The notes beneath the pieces were generated by a model, which did not search any database, had not been told where the DNA came from, and saw nothing but the letters and a program-made list of their open reading frames with translations. A program made the translations under genes and the position numbers. This document shows, piece by piece, positions 57,071-64,000 of a stretch of DNA of 64,000 bases. The DNA lies in assembly GCF_024397795.1 (NCBI RefSeq), contig NZ_CP072983.1:992001-1056000 (forward strand), read 5' to 3'. The first letter of the stretch is position 1. Each line of letters begins with the position of its first letter. The stretch comes from Lactobacillus intestinalis (GTDB lineage: Bacteria; Bacillota; Bacilli; Lactobacillales; Lactobacillaceae).

Positions 57071-57635
57071 TTTCTTTCTTAGAAGGAGCTCCAGTTAATA
57101 GCATATTTTCCCATAGAGCAATTGCATAAAGCGTTTTTGCATCGACTATTTTCTTTTCAGCAACTAACTTTTTCAATTCTTCTAAGCTATACCAATGAGT
57201 AGTTAAAAATTCATCAGAGTCTAACGAACGCTTTTCTTCTAACTTAGTTAAAGTATCACAGTAGAAAAGATACATCTTTTCATCTGTAAAACCTAGAGAA
57301 GAATAAAATTCAGTAATTTCTTCCCAATAATCGGCTTGATAACCGCCCTCTTCATTAAGTTCACGCTTCATAGCGTCAAGAGGGGTAGCATCAGTAGAAT
57401 CAATTAATCCAGCCGGTATTTCTAAAGTTAATTGTTTTATTGGCTCACGCCATTGCTCAACTAAAAGCATTTTTTTATCTTTATTAATAGCAATCACACC
57501 AGCTGCTGGGCGATGCTTAATGACTTCTCTAGTAGAAGTTTCACCATTTGGCAACTCAATGGTTCTCACTGATAAATCAACTATCCTACCTTTAAAGATA
57601 TGTTGCGAAGAAATCTCTGTTTCTTTTAAATCCAT
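57063..57635 (-). CDS. Nudix hydrolase, probable ADP-ribose pyrophosphatase
   Basis: 190 aa. Typical ADPRase entry (EISSQHIFKGRIVDLSVRTIELPNG) and E..WREP. The Nudix helix RELNEEGGY is present, but the preceding Gx5Ex7 part reads GLIDSTDATPLDAMK, one residue longer and without the usual Glu, so metal binding may differ. Hydrolyses ADP-ribose to AMP and ribose-5-phosphate if active. Confidence 0.88.
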   Translation of the reverse strand: MDLKETEISSQHIFKGRIVDLSVRTIELPNGETSTREVIKHRPAAGVIAINKDKKMLLVEQWREPIKQLTLEIPAGLIDSTDATPLDAMKRELNEEGGYQADYWEEITEFYSSLGFTDEKMYLFYCDTLTKLEEKRSLDSDEFLTTHWYSLEELKKLVAEKKIVDAKTLYAIALWENMLLTGAPSKKEND

Positions 57636-57649
57636 AGCGTCCCTCTCTT

Positions 57650-57853
57650 TTAGGCTAAGTAGACATTAACGCATTGTAAGCCATTCTTTCCTTGCGCTAA
57701 CTGAAATTCTACTCTTTGACCTACTTCAAGGCGTTTATAACCTTCTTCTTTGATAGCAGTATAAAATACAAAATAGGATTTATGGTTTTGATCATCTTCG
57801 ATAAAACCATAACTACTCCCTTTATCAAATTGTTTTACAGTTCCCAAACGCAT
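57650..57853 (-). CDS. cold-shock-domain-like protein
   Basis: 67 aa, CSD length. Starts [23 protein letters not shown]1 is SYGFIED rather than KGYGFI, and RNP2 is YFVFYTAI rather than VFVHFSAI, so it is a divergent member. TVKQFD and the LEVGQRVEFQL strand match. Directly follows ileS (1-nt overlap). Confidence 0.8.
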   Translation of the reverse strand: MRLGTVKQFDKGSSYGFIEDDQNHKSYFVFYTAIKEEGYKRLEVGQRVEFQLAQGKNGLQCVNVYLA

Positions 57854-60639
57854 TATTTCTCAAGTCCTTCTTGAACTGCTTCTGGGTAATCCTCTTCAAC
57901 AATCTCAGCACAACGACCACAAAGCATTGGAAGTTTAGGATCTACTCCAATATCAGTTCTAATCATACGGCAACGTGGACAAACTTCTCCGTCGGCGTGC
58001 TTAACAACAATAGCAGCATTCTTCAATTTTTCAGCATCTTCTGGTGCTTCTTCATCAGAAATTGTAAGATCAGAGACAATCAAAATCTGTCTAAAATCAG
58101 CATTAAGTTCATCTAGCATTGCTTTAGTTTCTTTATCAGGGTAAATAGTTACGGCAGCTTCAAATGACTTACCAATTAATTTTTGGTTTCTTGCATCTTC
58201 AAGAGCCTTCAAAACATCATCACGCAAGCTCATAAACTTAGACCAGTTTTCAAGCAATTCGTCGCTATTTTCGTAGGTTTCAACCTCTGGCATATTAGCA
58301 AGTTGAACATATTCTTCATCTTCCTTGAGGAAGCCCCAAATTTCTTCCATAGTATGTGGCAAAATTGGAGTTAAAATTTTAGCCAACTTAACTGCAGCAT
58401 CATAAATTACAGTTTGCATTGAACGACGAGCATGACTGTTCTTTGCTTCGATGTATAGAACATCCTTGGCAAAGTCTAAGTAAAATGCAGATAAGTCATT
58501 AGAAATGAACTTAAAGATCTTCTTATAAACAGTAGTGAAGTCAAACTTATTATAAGCATCCAAACTTTCTTTAATCAAATTATTAAGCTTAACTTCCATG
58601 TATTGATCTACTGATCTTAATTCATTATAAGCTACACGATTTTCCTTTGGATCAAAATCACTAGTGTTAGCAAGCATATAACGGAAAGTATTTCTAATTT
58701 TACGGTAACTTTCTGATGCTTGCTTCAAGATATCATAAGAAACTGCAACGTCTGAAGTGGTATCAGCTTGAGCTACCCAAAGACGAATAATTTCAGCACC
58801 CATCTTCTTGATGACATCATTTGGTGAAATTACATTACCAAGTGACTTAGACATCTTGTGACCCTTATCATCAAGTACGAATCCTTGAGACAAAACTTCT
58901 TTATATGGAGCCAGACCAGTAACTGCAACTGAGGTAATCAAACTTGAGTTAAACCAACCACGGTATTGGTCACTACCTTCAAGGTAAAGATCAGCTGGGA
59001 AATTGAGACCATCTCTGTATTTCATTACACCAGCCCAAGAAGAACCAGAATCAAACCAAACATCTAAGATATCAGTTTCTTTTCTAAATTTACCATTTGG
59101 TGAATGTTCTGACTTAAATCCTTCTGGAAGTAGTTCTTCTGCAGTATGAGTATACCAAGCATTAGAACCTTCTTTTTCAAAGATTTGAGCCACATGTTCG
59201 ATAGTTTCAGGAGTAACAATTGGAGTATCGTCTTCGGCATAGAAAATTGGAAGTGGTACACCCCATGCACGTTGACGAGAAATTACCCAATCACCACGAT
59301 CTTTGATCATATTGTAAAGACGAGTTTTACCCCATGAAGGAATAAATTCTGATTTTTCAATTTGATCTAAGATTTGATCTCTAAACTTATCGATTGAAGC
59401 AAACCATTGAGTAGTTGCACGGTAAATAACTGGCTTCTTAGTACGCCAATCATGTGGGTAGGAGTGTGTAAAGAAGCTAAGCTTAAGGAGTGCTCCTGCC
59501 TTTTCAAGCTTATCAGCCACAACTTTGTTAGCATCGTCATAAAACATACCAACAAGATCTGGATCAGGAACTTCTTCAGTAAATCTACCTTGAGCATCCA
59601 TTGGACTGAAAACTGGCAAACCATAACGACGACCTACATTGTAGTCATCTTCACCAAAACCAGTAGCATTGTGAACCAAGCCAGTACCATCATCATCAGT
59701 AACATAAGTATCATTCATCACAAGACCAGTTACATCATAAAGTGGGTGTTGGTAAGTCATTCTATCAAAGTCAGTACCTTTTAAGGTCTTAAGAACTTTG
59801 TAGTCTTTCCAACCTAAATCTTCTGCAACTGCTGCTAAGCGATCTGCTCCAATGACGTATTTTTTACCGTTTACTTCTACTACTGAGTAATCAAACTTAG
59901 GATTTACAGTAATTCCGACGTTACTTGGAATTGTCCATGGAGTAGTAGTCCAAATTACCAAAGAAGTATCACTATCTAAAATTCCTTTACCATCTTTAAT
60001 TGGGAAAGCAACATAAATTCGAGGAGATTTAATATCATGATATTCCACTTCAGCTTCAGCTAAAGTTGATTCACTTGACCATGACCAGTAAACTGGCTTC
60101 TTACCCTTGTAAATGTAACCCTTCTTAAACATTTCACCAAAGACGCGAATTTCTTCAGCTTCAAATTCAGGTTGAAGGGTAATATATGGATGCTTCCAAT
60201 CAGCCATTACGCCAAGACGCTTAAAGTCGGCCATTTGCTTTTGAATTTGTTCTTCCGCAAATTGACGACATAATTCACGATACTTCGCGCGATCCATAGT
60301 CTTACGATCTACGCCTTTTTTAGCCAATTGTTGTTCTACTGGAAGGCCGTGAGTATCCCAACCAGGTACGTATGGTGCATAGTAGCCATCCATATTTTTG
60401 AAGCGAACAATAATATCTTTAGAGATCTTGTTCAAAGCATGACCCATGTGAATATTACCATTAGCAAATGGAGGGCCATCATGTAAGTCAAAACGAGGTT
60501 TACCTTCGTTAAGTTTTAATCTTTGTTCATATAAATCATTGTCTTCCCATTGCTTTTGCCATTCGGCTTCACGAACTGGAAGATTTCCACGCATTTTAAA
60601 CTTAGTCTTGCCTAAGTTCAATGTATCTTTAATTCTCAT
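57853..60639 (-). CDS. ileS: isoleucyl-tRNA synthetase
   Basis: 928 aa class I synthetase. Active-site HIGH variant GNIHMGHAL (about 61-69), editing domain, KMSKS in [11 protein letters not shown], and a C-terminal zinc finger (CPRCRMI..CGRC). Controlled by the upstream T-box. It sits directly behind divIVA, the common Firmicutes order. Confidence 0.97.
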   Translation of the reverse strand: MRIKDTLNLGKTKFKMRGNLPVREAEWQKQWEDNDLYEQRLKLNEGKPRFDLHDGPPFANGNIHMGHALNKISKDIIVRFKNMDGYYAPYVPGWDTHGLPVEQQLAKKGVDRKTMDRAKYRELCRQFAEEQIQKQMADFKRLGVMADWKHPYITLQPEFEAEEIRVFGEMFKKGYIYKGKKPVYWSWSSESTLAEAEVEYHDIKSPRIYVAFPIKDGKGILDSDTSLVIWTTTPWTIPSNVGITVNPKFDYSVVEVNGKKYVIGADRLAAVAEDLGWKDYKVLKTLKGTDFDRMTYQHPLYDVTGLVMNDTYVTDDDGTGLVHNATGFGEDDYNVGRRYGLPVFSPMDAQGRFTEEVPDPDLVGMFYDDANKVVADKLEKAGALLKLSFFTHSYPHDWRTKKPVIYRATTQWFASIDKFRDQILDQIEKSEFIPSWGKTRLYNMIKDRGDWVISRQRAWGVPLPIFYAEDDTPIVTPETIEHVAQIFEKEGSNAWYTHTAEELLPEGFKSEHSPNGKFRKETDILDVWFDSGSSWAGVMKYRDGLNFPADLYLEGSDQYRGWFNSSLITSVAVTGLAPYKEVLSQGFVLDDKGHKMSKSLGNVISPNDVIKKMGAEIIRLWVAQADTTSDVAVSYDILKQASESYRKIRNTFRYMLANTSDFDPKENRVAYNELRSVDQYMEVKLNNLIKESLDAYNKFDFTTVYKKIFKFISNDLSAFYLDFAKDVLYIEAKNSHARRSMQTVIYDAAVKLAKILTPILPHTMEEIWGFLKEDEEYVQLANMPEVETYENSDELLENWSKFMSLRDDVLKALEDARNQKLIGKSFEAAVTIYPDKETKAMLDELNADFRQILIVSDLTISDEEAPEDAEKLKNAAIVVKHADGEVCPRCRMIRTDIGVDPKLPMLCGRCAEIVEEDYPEAVQEGLEK

Positions 60640-60656
60640 TCAACTATTCCTTTCTA

Positions 60657-60690
60657 AAATAAAAACCTCACCCTAAATTAGGGCGAGGTT
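60657..60690 (-). terminator. T-box terminator
   Basis: AACCTCGCCC/GGGTGAGGTT on the minus strand (60664-60690) with one G-T pair, then TTTTTATTTT. Confidence 0.9.
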
Positions 60691-60850
60691 AATCGTGGTA
60701 CCACCTAAATTGAGTATAAAAACTCCACTTAAATAATTGCGTATCATGCAATAAAACGCTTAGACCAATTAGGCAGCTGATCAACTCTTGGGCTCTTATA
60801 CTAACCTCTCACCATCGTTAGTTCGCTGCAATTGCCTGCAAGTTTTACTG
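60657..60850 (-). promoter_or_regulatory. T-box riboswitch (isoleucine) upstream of ileS
   Basis: The minus-strand leader has the conserved T-box AGGTGGTACCACG (60694-60706) and, earlier, an AGAGGTTAGTATAAGAGCC specifier arm with GTTGATCAGC; ATC (60779-60781) is an isoleucine specifier. A terminator follows. Uncharged tRNA-Ile should permit ileS expression. A promoter candidate (TTGTTT 60886-60891, GATAAA 60863-60868) lies at the divIVA 3' end. Confidence 0.93.
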
Positions 60851-60859
60851 TCAGTCTAA

Positions 60860-61657
60860 TTATTTATCTTTATAATCATCCGGAAAAACAATTGTAGTTC
60901 CTGAGCGCTTCTTTGGCGCTGGTTTAGGAACGTCAACTTGTTCAGTATCCGGACTATCCCCTGTCATCGGCTTAGGTTCTTCTTCACCTTCACTAGGGTC
61001 TTGGTATGAGTTTACGTCATCTGGTGCCTGCTTGTCAACATCATCTTGCTCAATTACTTCATCATCGTCATCTTCGACATCTTCATCATCAGCCACCGGG
61101 ATAGGTTCTGATCCATCATCTGGATAAAAACGATCAGTCTTAAAATATTGGTCTAAAGCCTGTTGCCATTCATCATCATTTAAATTATCAATTTGCTTTT
61201 GAAGCATAGCCTGCATATGAGACCGAAATTCGCCAATTTCTTGTTTCAAGCGTTTGTAATCATCAGCAATGACATCTTTTTGTTGCTTTTCATAATTAGC
61301 ATCAATAATTGCTTGTTCTTTAGCATTATTGACAATATCATCTGCTTCTTGATGTGCCTTTTCTTTAATTATATCGGCTGCTTCTTGAGCTGATATCAAA
61401 GAATCTTGAAGTTGTTTTCTTTTTTCATCATAAGCGTCTGCTTTTTCTTGCAATTGTTCTACTTTAGTATTTAAGGAAACGATTTCATTCTTTAAATCAA
61501 CCACTTCATCCAATGCATCCCCGTAATTATCGACAATTTTATCTAAAAAACTATCTACTTCGTAGCGATCATATCCATTTCGACCACGACGTTTAAATTC
61601 TTTATTATGAATATCCATTGGCGTTAATTGATCTACTTGTGTTTTTTCGTCTGCCAA
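60860..61657 (-). CDS. divIVA: DivIVA cell-division protein
   Basis: 265 aa. N-terminal membrane-targeting domain (LTPMDIHNKEFKRRGRNGYDRYEVDSFL), long coiled coil (about 45-150), and a very acidic linker (DDEDVEDDDDEVIEQDD) before a basic end. Recruits partners to the septum and poles. TTG 61657 is chosen because AAGGTGGTG lies 8-9 nt upstream; it overlaps ylmH by 25 nt. Confidence 0.93.
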   Translation of the reverse strand: MADEKTQVDQLTPMDIHNKEFKRRGRNGYDRYEVDSFLDKIVDNYGDALDEVVDLKNEIVSLNTKVEQLQEKADAYDEKRKQLQDSLISAQEAADIIKEKAHQEADDIVNNAKEQAIIDANYEKQQKDVIADDYKRLKQEIGEFRSHMQAMLQKQIDNLNDDEWQQALDQYFKTDRFYPDDGSEPIPVADDEDVEDDDDEVIEQDDVDKQAPDDVNSYQDPSEGEEEPKPMTGDSPDTEQVDVPKPAPKKRSGTTIVFPDDYKDK

Positions 61658-62433
61658 AGTTTTAGCACCACCTTATATTTACCTTTTTTGGTTGCTGAGA
61701 TATTCGAGATTACAATTCTTCCAAAATGTCTTAAACTCACAATATCGTTTACATTAACCATTATATTAGAATCTTGAATTTCGTGCCAATTTAATTTTAC
61801 CAGTTTACTATCAATTGCTTTTTGAATTTGGCCTCTACTATCCTTGCTAATTCCAGCAAGAAACGCATCAATTCTCAAAGAGTTGATAATAATATTCTTT
61901 TCTAAAGAATCATCTTGAGGTATTAAAACATCTTTAAAAGAAATTGGCTTAATTTTGACTTTAATATTTCCAACTCTATCAATTTGCTCTATAAAAAAGT
62001 CACTTAACTCTTTTTTAGCAAAAAATTGCCATCTACCTTTTCCATCAGTGATTATGTCGCCAAAAGTATCAGTTTCTAATCCCGAATTAGCCAAAGTTCC
62101 TAAAATAGAACTATGATTCAATTGTGAGAATTTTTCAGGATACTCAATTTCAAATGGAATAATTTGATAATCGTCTGGCCTTAAATTATCCCATTCCAAA
62201 TTGAGATAAACTCGCTTTTTTTCAGCATCTTTATAACCACCAAATTCTTGAATAAAAGCTTCATTCCCCACAATTGTTTTTAAAATATCTCTTTTCCCAG
62301 GATCCAAAAAGTCAGTTAAAATTGCTTCATTTTTAAAAATCAACTGATTAAAAAGACCAACAAATCGGTCGATTGTTGGTCTTTCTTCTTTTTCAAAATG
62401 TGGGTAAAAGCTACTAGCTTGTCTACGTTGCAT
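61633..62433 (-). CDS. ylmH: YlmH S4-domain RNA-binding protein
   Basis: 266 aa. N-terminal YlmH-type domain (about 1-180) and C-terminal S4 RNA-binding domain (FLAGISKDSRGQIQKAIDSKLV). Homologues act on stalled ribosomes and affect division. 1-nt overlap with yggT in the ftsZ cluster. Confidence 0.92.
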   Translation of the reverse strand: MQRRQASSFYPHFEKEERPTIDRFVGLFNQLIFKNEAILTDFLDPGKRDILKTIVGNEAFIQEFGGYKDAEKKRVYLNLEWDNLRPDDYQIIPFEIEYPEKFSQLNHSSILGTLANSGLETDTFGDIITDGKGRWQFFAKKELSDFFIEQIDRVGNIKVKIKPISFKDVLIPQDDSLEKNIIINSLRIDAFLAGISKDSRGQIQKAIDSKLVKLNWHEIQDSNIMVNVNDIVSLRHFGRIVISNISATKKGKYKVVLKLWQTKKHK

Positions 62434-62735
62434 TAGCCGACTAACCTAAATAAAATTCTAAAAATCCAAACCAAAACATAATCTTGAACAAAGTATAGAA
62501 CTAATAAAGCTAAAATTGGTGAAAAATCAATCCCCGTTGAAAAGGCTAATTTTGCAAGCGGACCCCGTCTGAATAAATTTAGATAGGGATTCACCACTTT
62601 ATCAATCCACTGTCCAACTACAGAATTACTGAGGGCTGGAACCCAACTAAGAATGGCATTAATTACAATAAATATGCTGTAGAGCCAAAAAATCCATCTA
62701 ATAACAGTATATATACTGTACAATATACTTCCCAT
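62433..62735 (-). CDS. yggT: YggT family membrane protein
   Basis: 100 aa with two hydrophobic segments (about 5-30 and 70-95) and the family WVPALSN and PYLNLFRR motifs. Role in membrane or division organisation is not defined. Coupled to sepF. Confidence 0.92.
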   Translation of the reverse strand: MGSILYSIYTVIRWIFWLYSIFIVINAILSWVPALSNSVVGQWIDKVVNPYLNLFRRGPLAKLAFSTGIDFSPILALLVLYFVQDYVLVWIFRILFRLVG

Positions 62736-63181
62736 TAACTTAAATTATCTTTCTTATCTACTAATTCACTAATTTTTCCATCAGTTGAGAATTTAGGAGG
62801 AGTGGCTAAAAAGATCTTATCTCCGATACGTTGAATTTCACCTTTTAAGGCATAAACTGTCCCGGTAATAAAATCAACAATTCTTCTAGCGGAACTATCT
62901 TCCATTCTACTAAAGTTAATAATAACAGCCTTATTGTTCAATAAATTTTGTGCAACATCTTTTGCATCGGAAAAAACCCGAGGTTCATACAAAACAATTT
63001 TGCTTTGAGCTGAAGTACTCATACCGGATTTAATCGAAAGAATATTATCTCGATTGATAGTATTCATAGGAATGCTATTATCTTCCTCAGTCTCGCGACG
63101 TTCAGTATATTCTTCATTATCGTACATCTCATCTTCATCGTTAGAGATGCCGAAGAATCTACCTAATTTATCAAAAGCCAT
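62735..63181 (-). CDS. sepF: cell division protein SepF
   Basis: 148 aa. N-terminal amphipathic membrane-binding segment (MAFDKLGRFFGI), acidic linker, and the C-terminal SepF domain (VYEPRVFSDAKDVAQNL, RRIVDFITGTVYAL). Bundles FtsZ at the septum. Strong ribosome site GGAGGTAAGG. 22 nt after ftsZ. Confidence 0.95.
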   Translation of the reverse strand: MAFDKLGRFFGISNDEDEMYDNEEYTERRETEEDNSIPMNTINRDNILSIKSGMSTSAQSKIVLYEPRVFSDAKDVAQNLLNNKAVIINFSRMEDSSARRIVDFITGTVYALKGEIQRIGDKIFLATPPKFSTDGKISELVDKKDNLS

Positions 63182-63203
63182 GTAGCCTTACCTCCTCTAT
63201 ATC

Positions 63204-64000
63204 CTAGTTTTCACCACGATGTTTGAAAAATGGAATATCATCATTATCATCATCACTTTGTACACTAGTTTCGATTTGAGAAATGCTCTTTTGATCATCA
63301 CTACTCATAGAATCAAAATTATTATCTTGTTTTTGAGGTTCAGGTTGCACATTTCTTCTTTGACTTTGGTCACTATTACCCAAGCCCCATACACTAGTTG
63401 GATCAACCATAGTTTCATGTTGTTGAGCAGATTGATCTGGTTCCACAGTTTGATGTGGTTGAACTGGTTGCTTAACTTCAGAATGAGGTTTAGCAGTTTG
63501 AACTTGAGAATTAGTTTCACTTGAAGTTGAGTTATCAGTTCTTGCTTCTGCTTTAATTTGGTGACTTCTACCTGGAAGTTGCTTTGAGGCAGCTTCTTCA
63601 GCAGCAGAATCAATACCAGTAGCAATTACAGTAACTACTACTTCATCCCCTAAGTTAGGATTGATTGAAGTACCAAAGATAATGTTAACATCATCACCAG
63701 CTGCTTTTGAAACAATTTCTGATGCATCTTGAGCTTCAAACAAAGTTAAGTCTGGACCCCCAGTAATGTTAAGAAGAACTTGTTTAGCACCATCAATTGA
63801 CACTTCCAAAAGTGGAGAAGAAATCGCCAACTTAGTAGCTTCCACAGTTCTGTTTTCACCGCTTGCACGACCAATTCCCATTAAAGCTGCACCTTGGTTT
63901 TCCATTACTGTTTTAACATCAGCAAAGTCCAAGTTGACATAATCTGTTGAAGTAATCAAATCAGAAATGCCTTGTACACCTTGCTTTAAAACATTATCAG
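63204..64000 (-). CDS. ftsZ: cell division protein FtsZ (C-terminal part; 5' end outside window)
   Basis: The frame stays open to base 64000, so only the C-terminal 265 residues are seen. [15 protein letters not shown] and [11 protein letters not shown] match the GTPase domain end; [12 protein letters not shown] and [18 protein letters not shown] the C-terminal domain. A long Gln/Ser-rich linker precedes the conserved tail DDIPFFKHR that binds SepF and other partners. Confidence 0.96.
   Translation of the reverse strand, partial: DNVLKQGVQGISDLITSTDYVNLDFADVKTVMENQGAALMGIGRASGENRTVEATKLAISSPLLEVSIDGAKQVLLNITGGPDLTLFEAQDASEIVSKAAGDDVNIIFGTSINPNLGDEVVVTVIATGIDSAAEEAASKQLPGRSHQIKAEARTDNSTSSETNSQVQTAKPHSEVKQPVQPHQTVEPDQSAQQHETMVDPTSVWGLGNSDQSQRRNVQPEPQKQDNNFDSMSSDDQKSISQIETSVQSDDDNDDIPFFKHRGEN

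Overview
The window reads as one contiguous chromosomal segment of an AT-rich, low-GC Gram-positive bacterium, most likely a Lactobacillus of the acidophilus/johnsonii/gasseri lineage. Support: strong AGGAGG-type ribosome sites, frequent TTG/GTG starts, the rpoY-rnjA pair, the ftsZ-sepF-yggT-ylmH-divIVA-(T-box)-ileS cluster, tuf-tig-clpX-ysxC, and several lactose/cellobiose-type PTS genes with cre-like sites. The species assignment is inference. No rRNA, tRNA, CRISPR array or prophage was seen.

Layout. 1-12.8 kb is an accessory sugar region: the 3' end of a cellobiose-type PTS EIIC gene, a GntR regulator and a GH1 6-phospho-beta-glucosidase. A two-gene IS200/IS605-type element (divergent tnpB and tnpA) then sits at the glucosidase stop codon. 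It is followed by a GH13 glucan 1,6-alpha-glucosidase, a DUF3284 protein, PTS EIIA and EIIB under a cre-controlled promoter, a second paralogous GntR regulator, a broken zinc alcohol dehydrogenase and a nucleoside hydrolase. 12.8-17.6 kb holds an ABC-F ATPase, a probable free-standing small RNA, a lipase-like membrane protein, a CPBP protease and a frameshifted micro-ORF.

17.6-27.6 kb encodes a complete acetyl-branch lysine pathway. Seven genes (lysA, dapD/H, deacetylase, dapA, dapB, aminotransferase, asd) run leftward behind a lysine riboswitch. Aspartokinase and dapF run rightward from a divergent promoter. 27.6-35.9 kb is housekeeping: ysxC, clpX, tig, tuf, a TPR protein, RNase J2, rpsO and rpsT. 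36-45.5 kb holds holA, comEC, comEA, a SepM-type protease, coaD, rsmD, ylbG, ftsW and typA. 45.7-48.6 kb has def, rpoY and rnjA. 48.6-50.5 kb is a pocket of small uncharacterised genes, including two micro-ORFs of 40 and 41 aa. 50.5-64 kb holds a TetR regulator, recD2, a TPR protein, a phosphoglycerate-mutase-like phosphatase, mnmA, DUF1831, mtnN, a MacP-like protein, a Nudix hydrolase, a cold-shock-like protein, T-box/ileS and the division cluster, ending inside ftsZ.

No wholly new system can be proved from sequence alone. The best leads are: the TnpB element, whose predicted guide would be the end of the glucosidase gene; a two-hairpin small RNA at 14591-14665; intrinsic terminators placed inside the leaders of typA and of a DUF1828 gene; and the frameshifted His-rich micro-ORF beside the CPBP protease.
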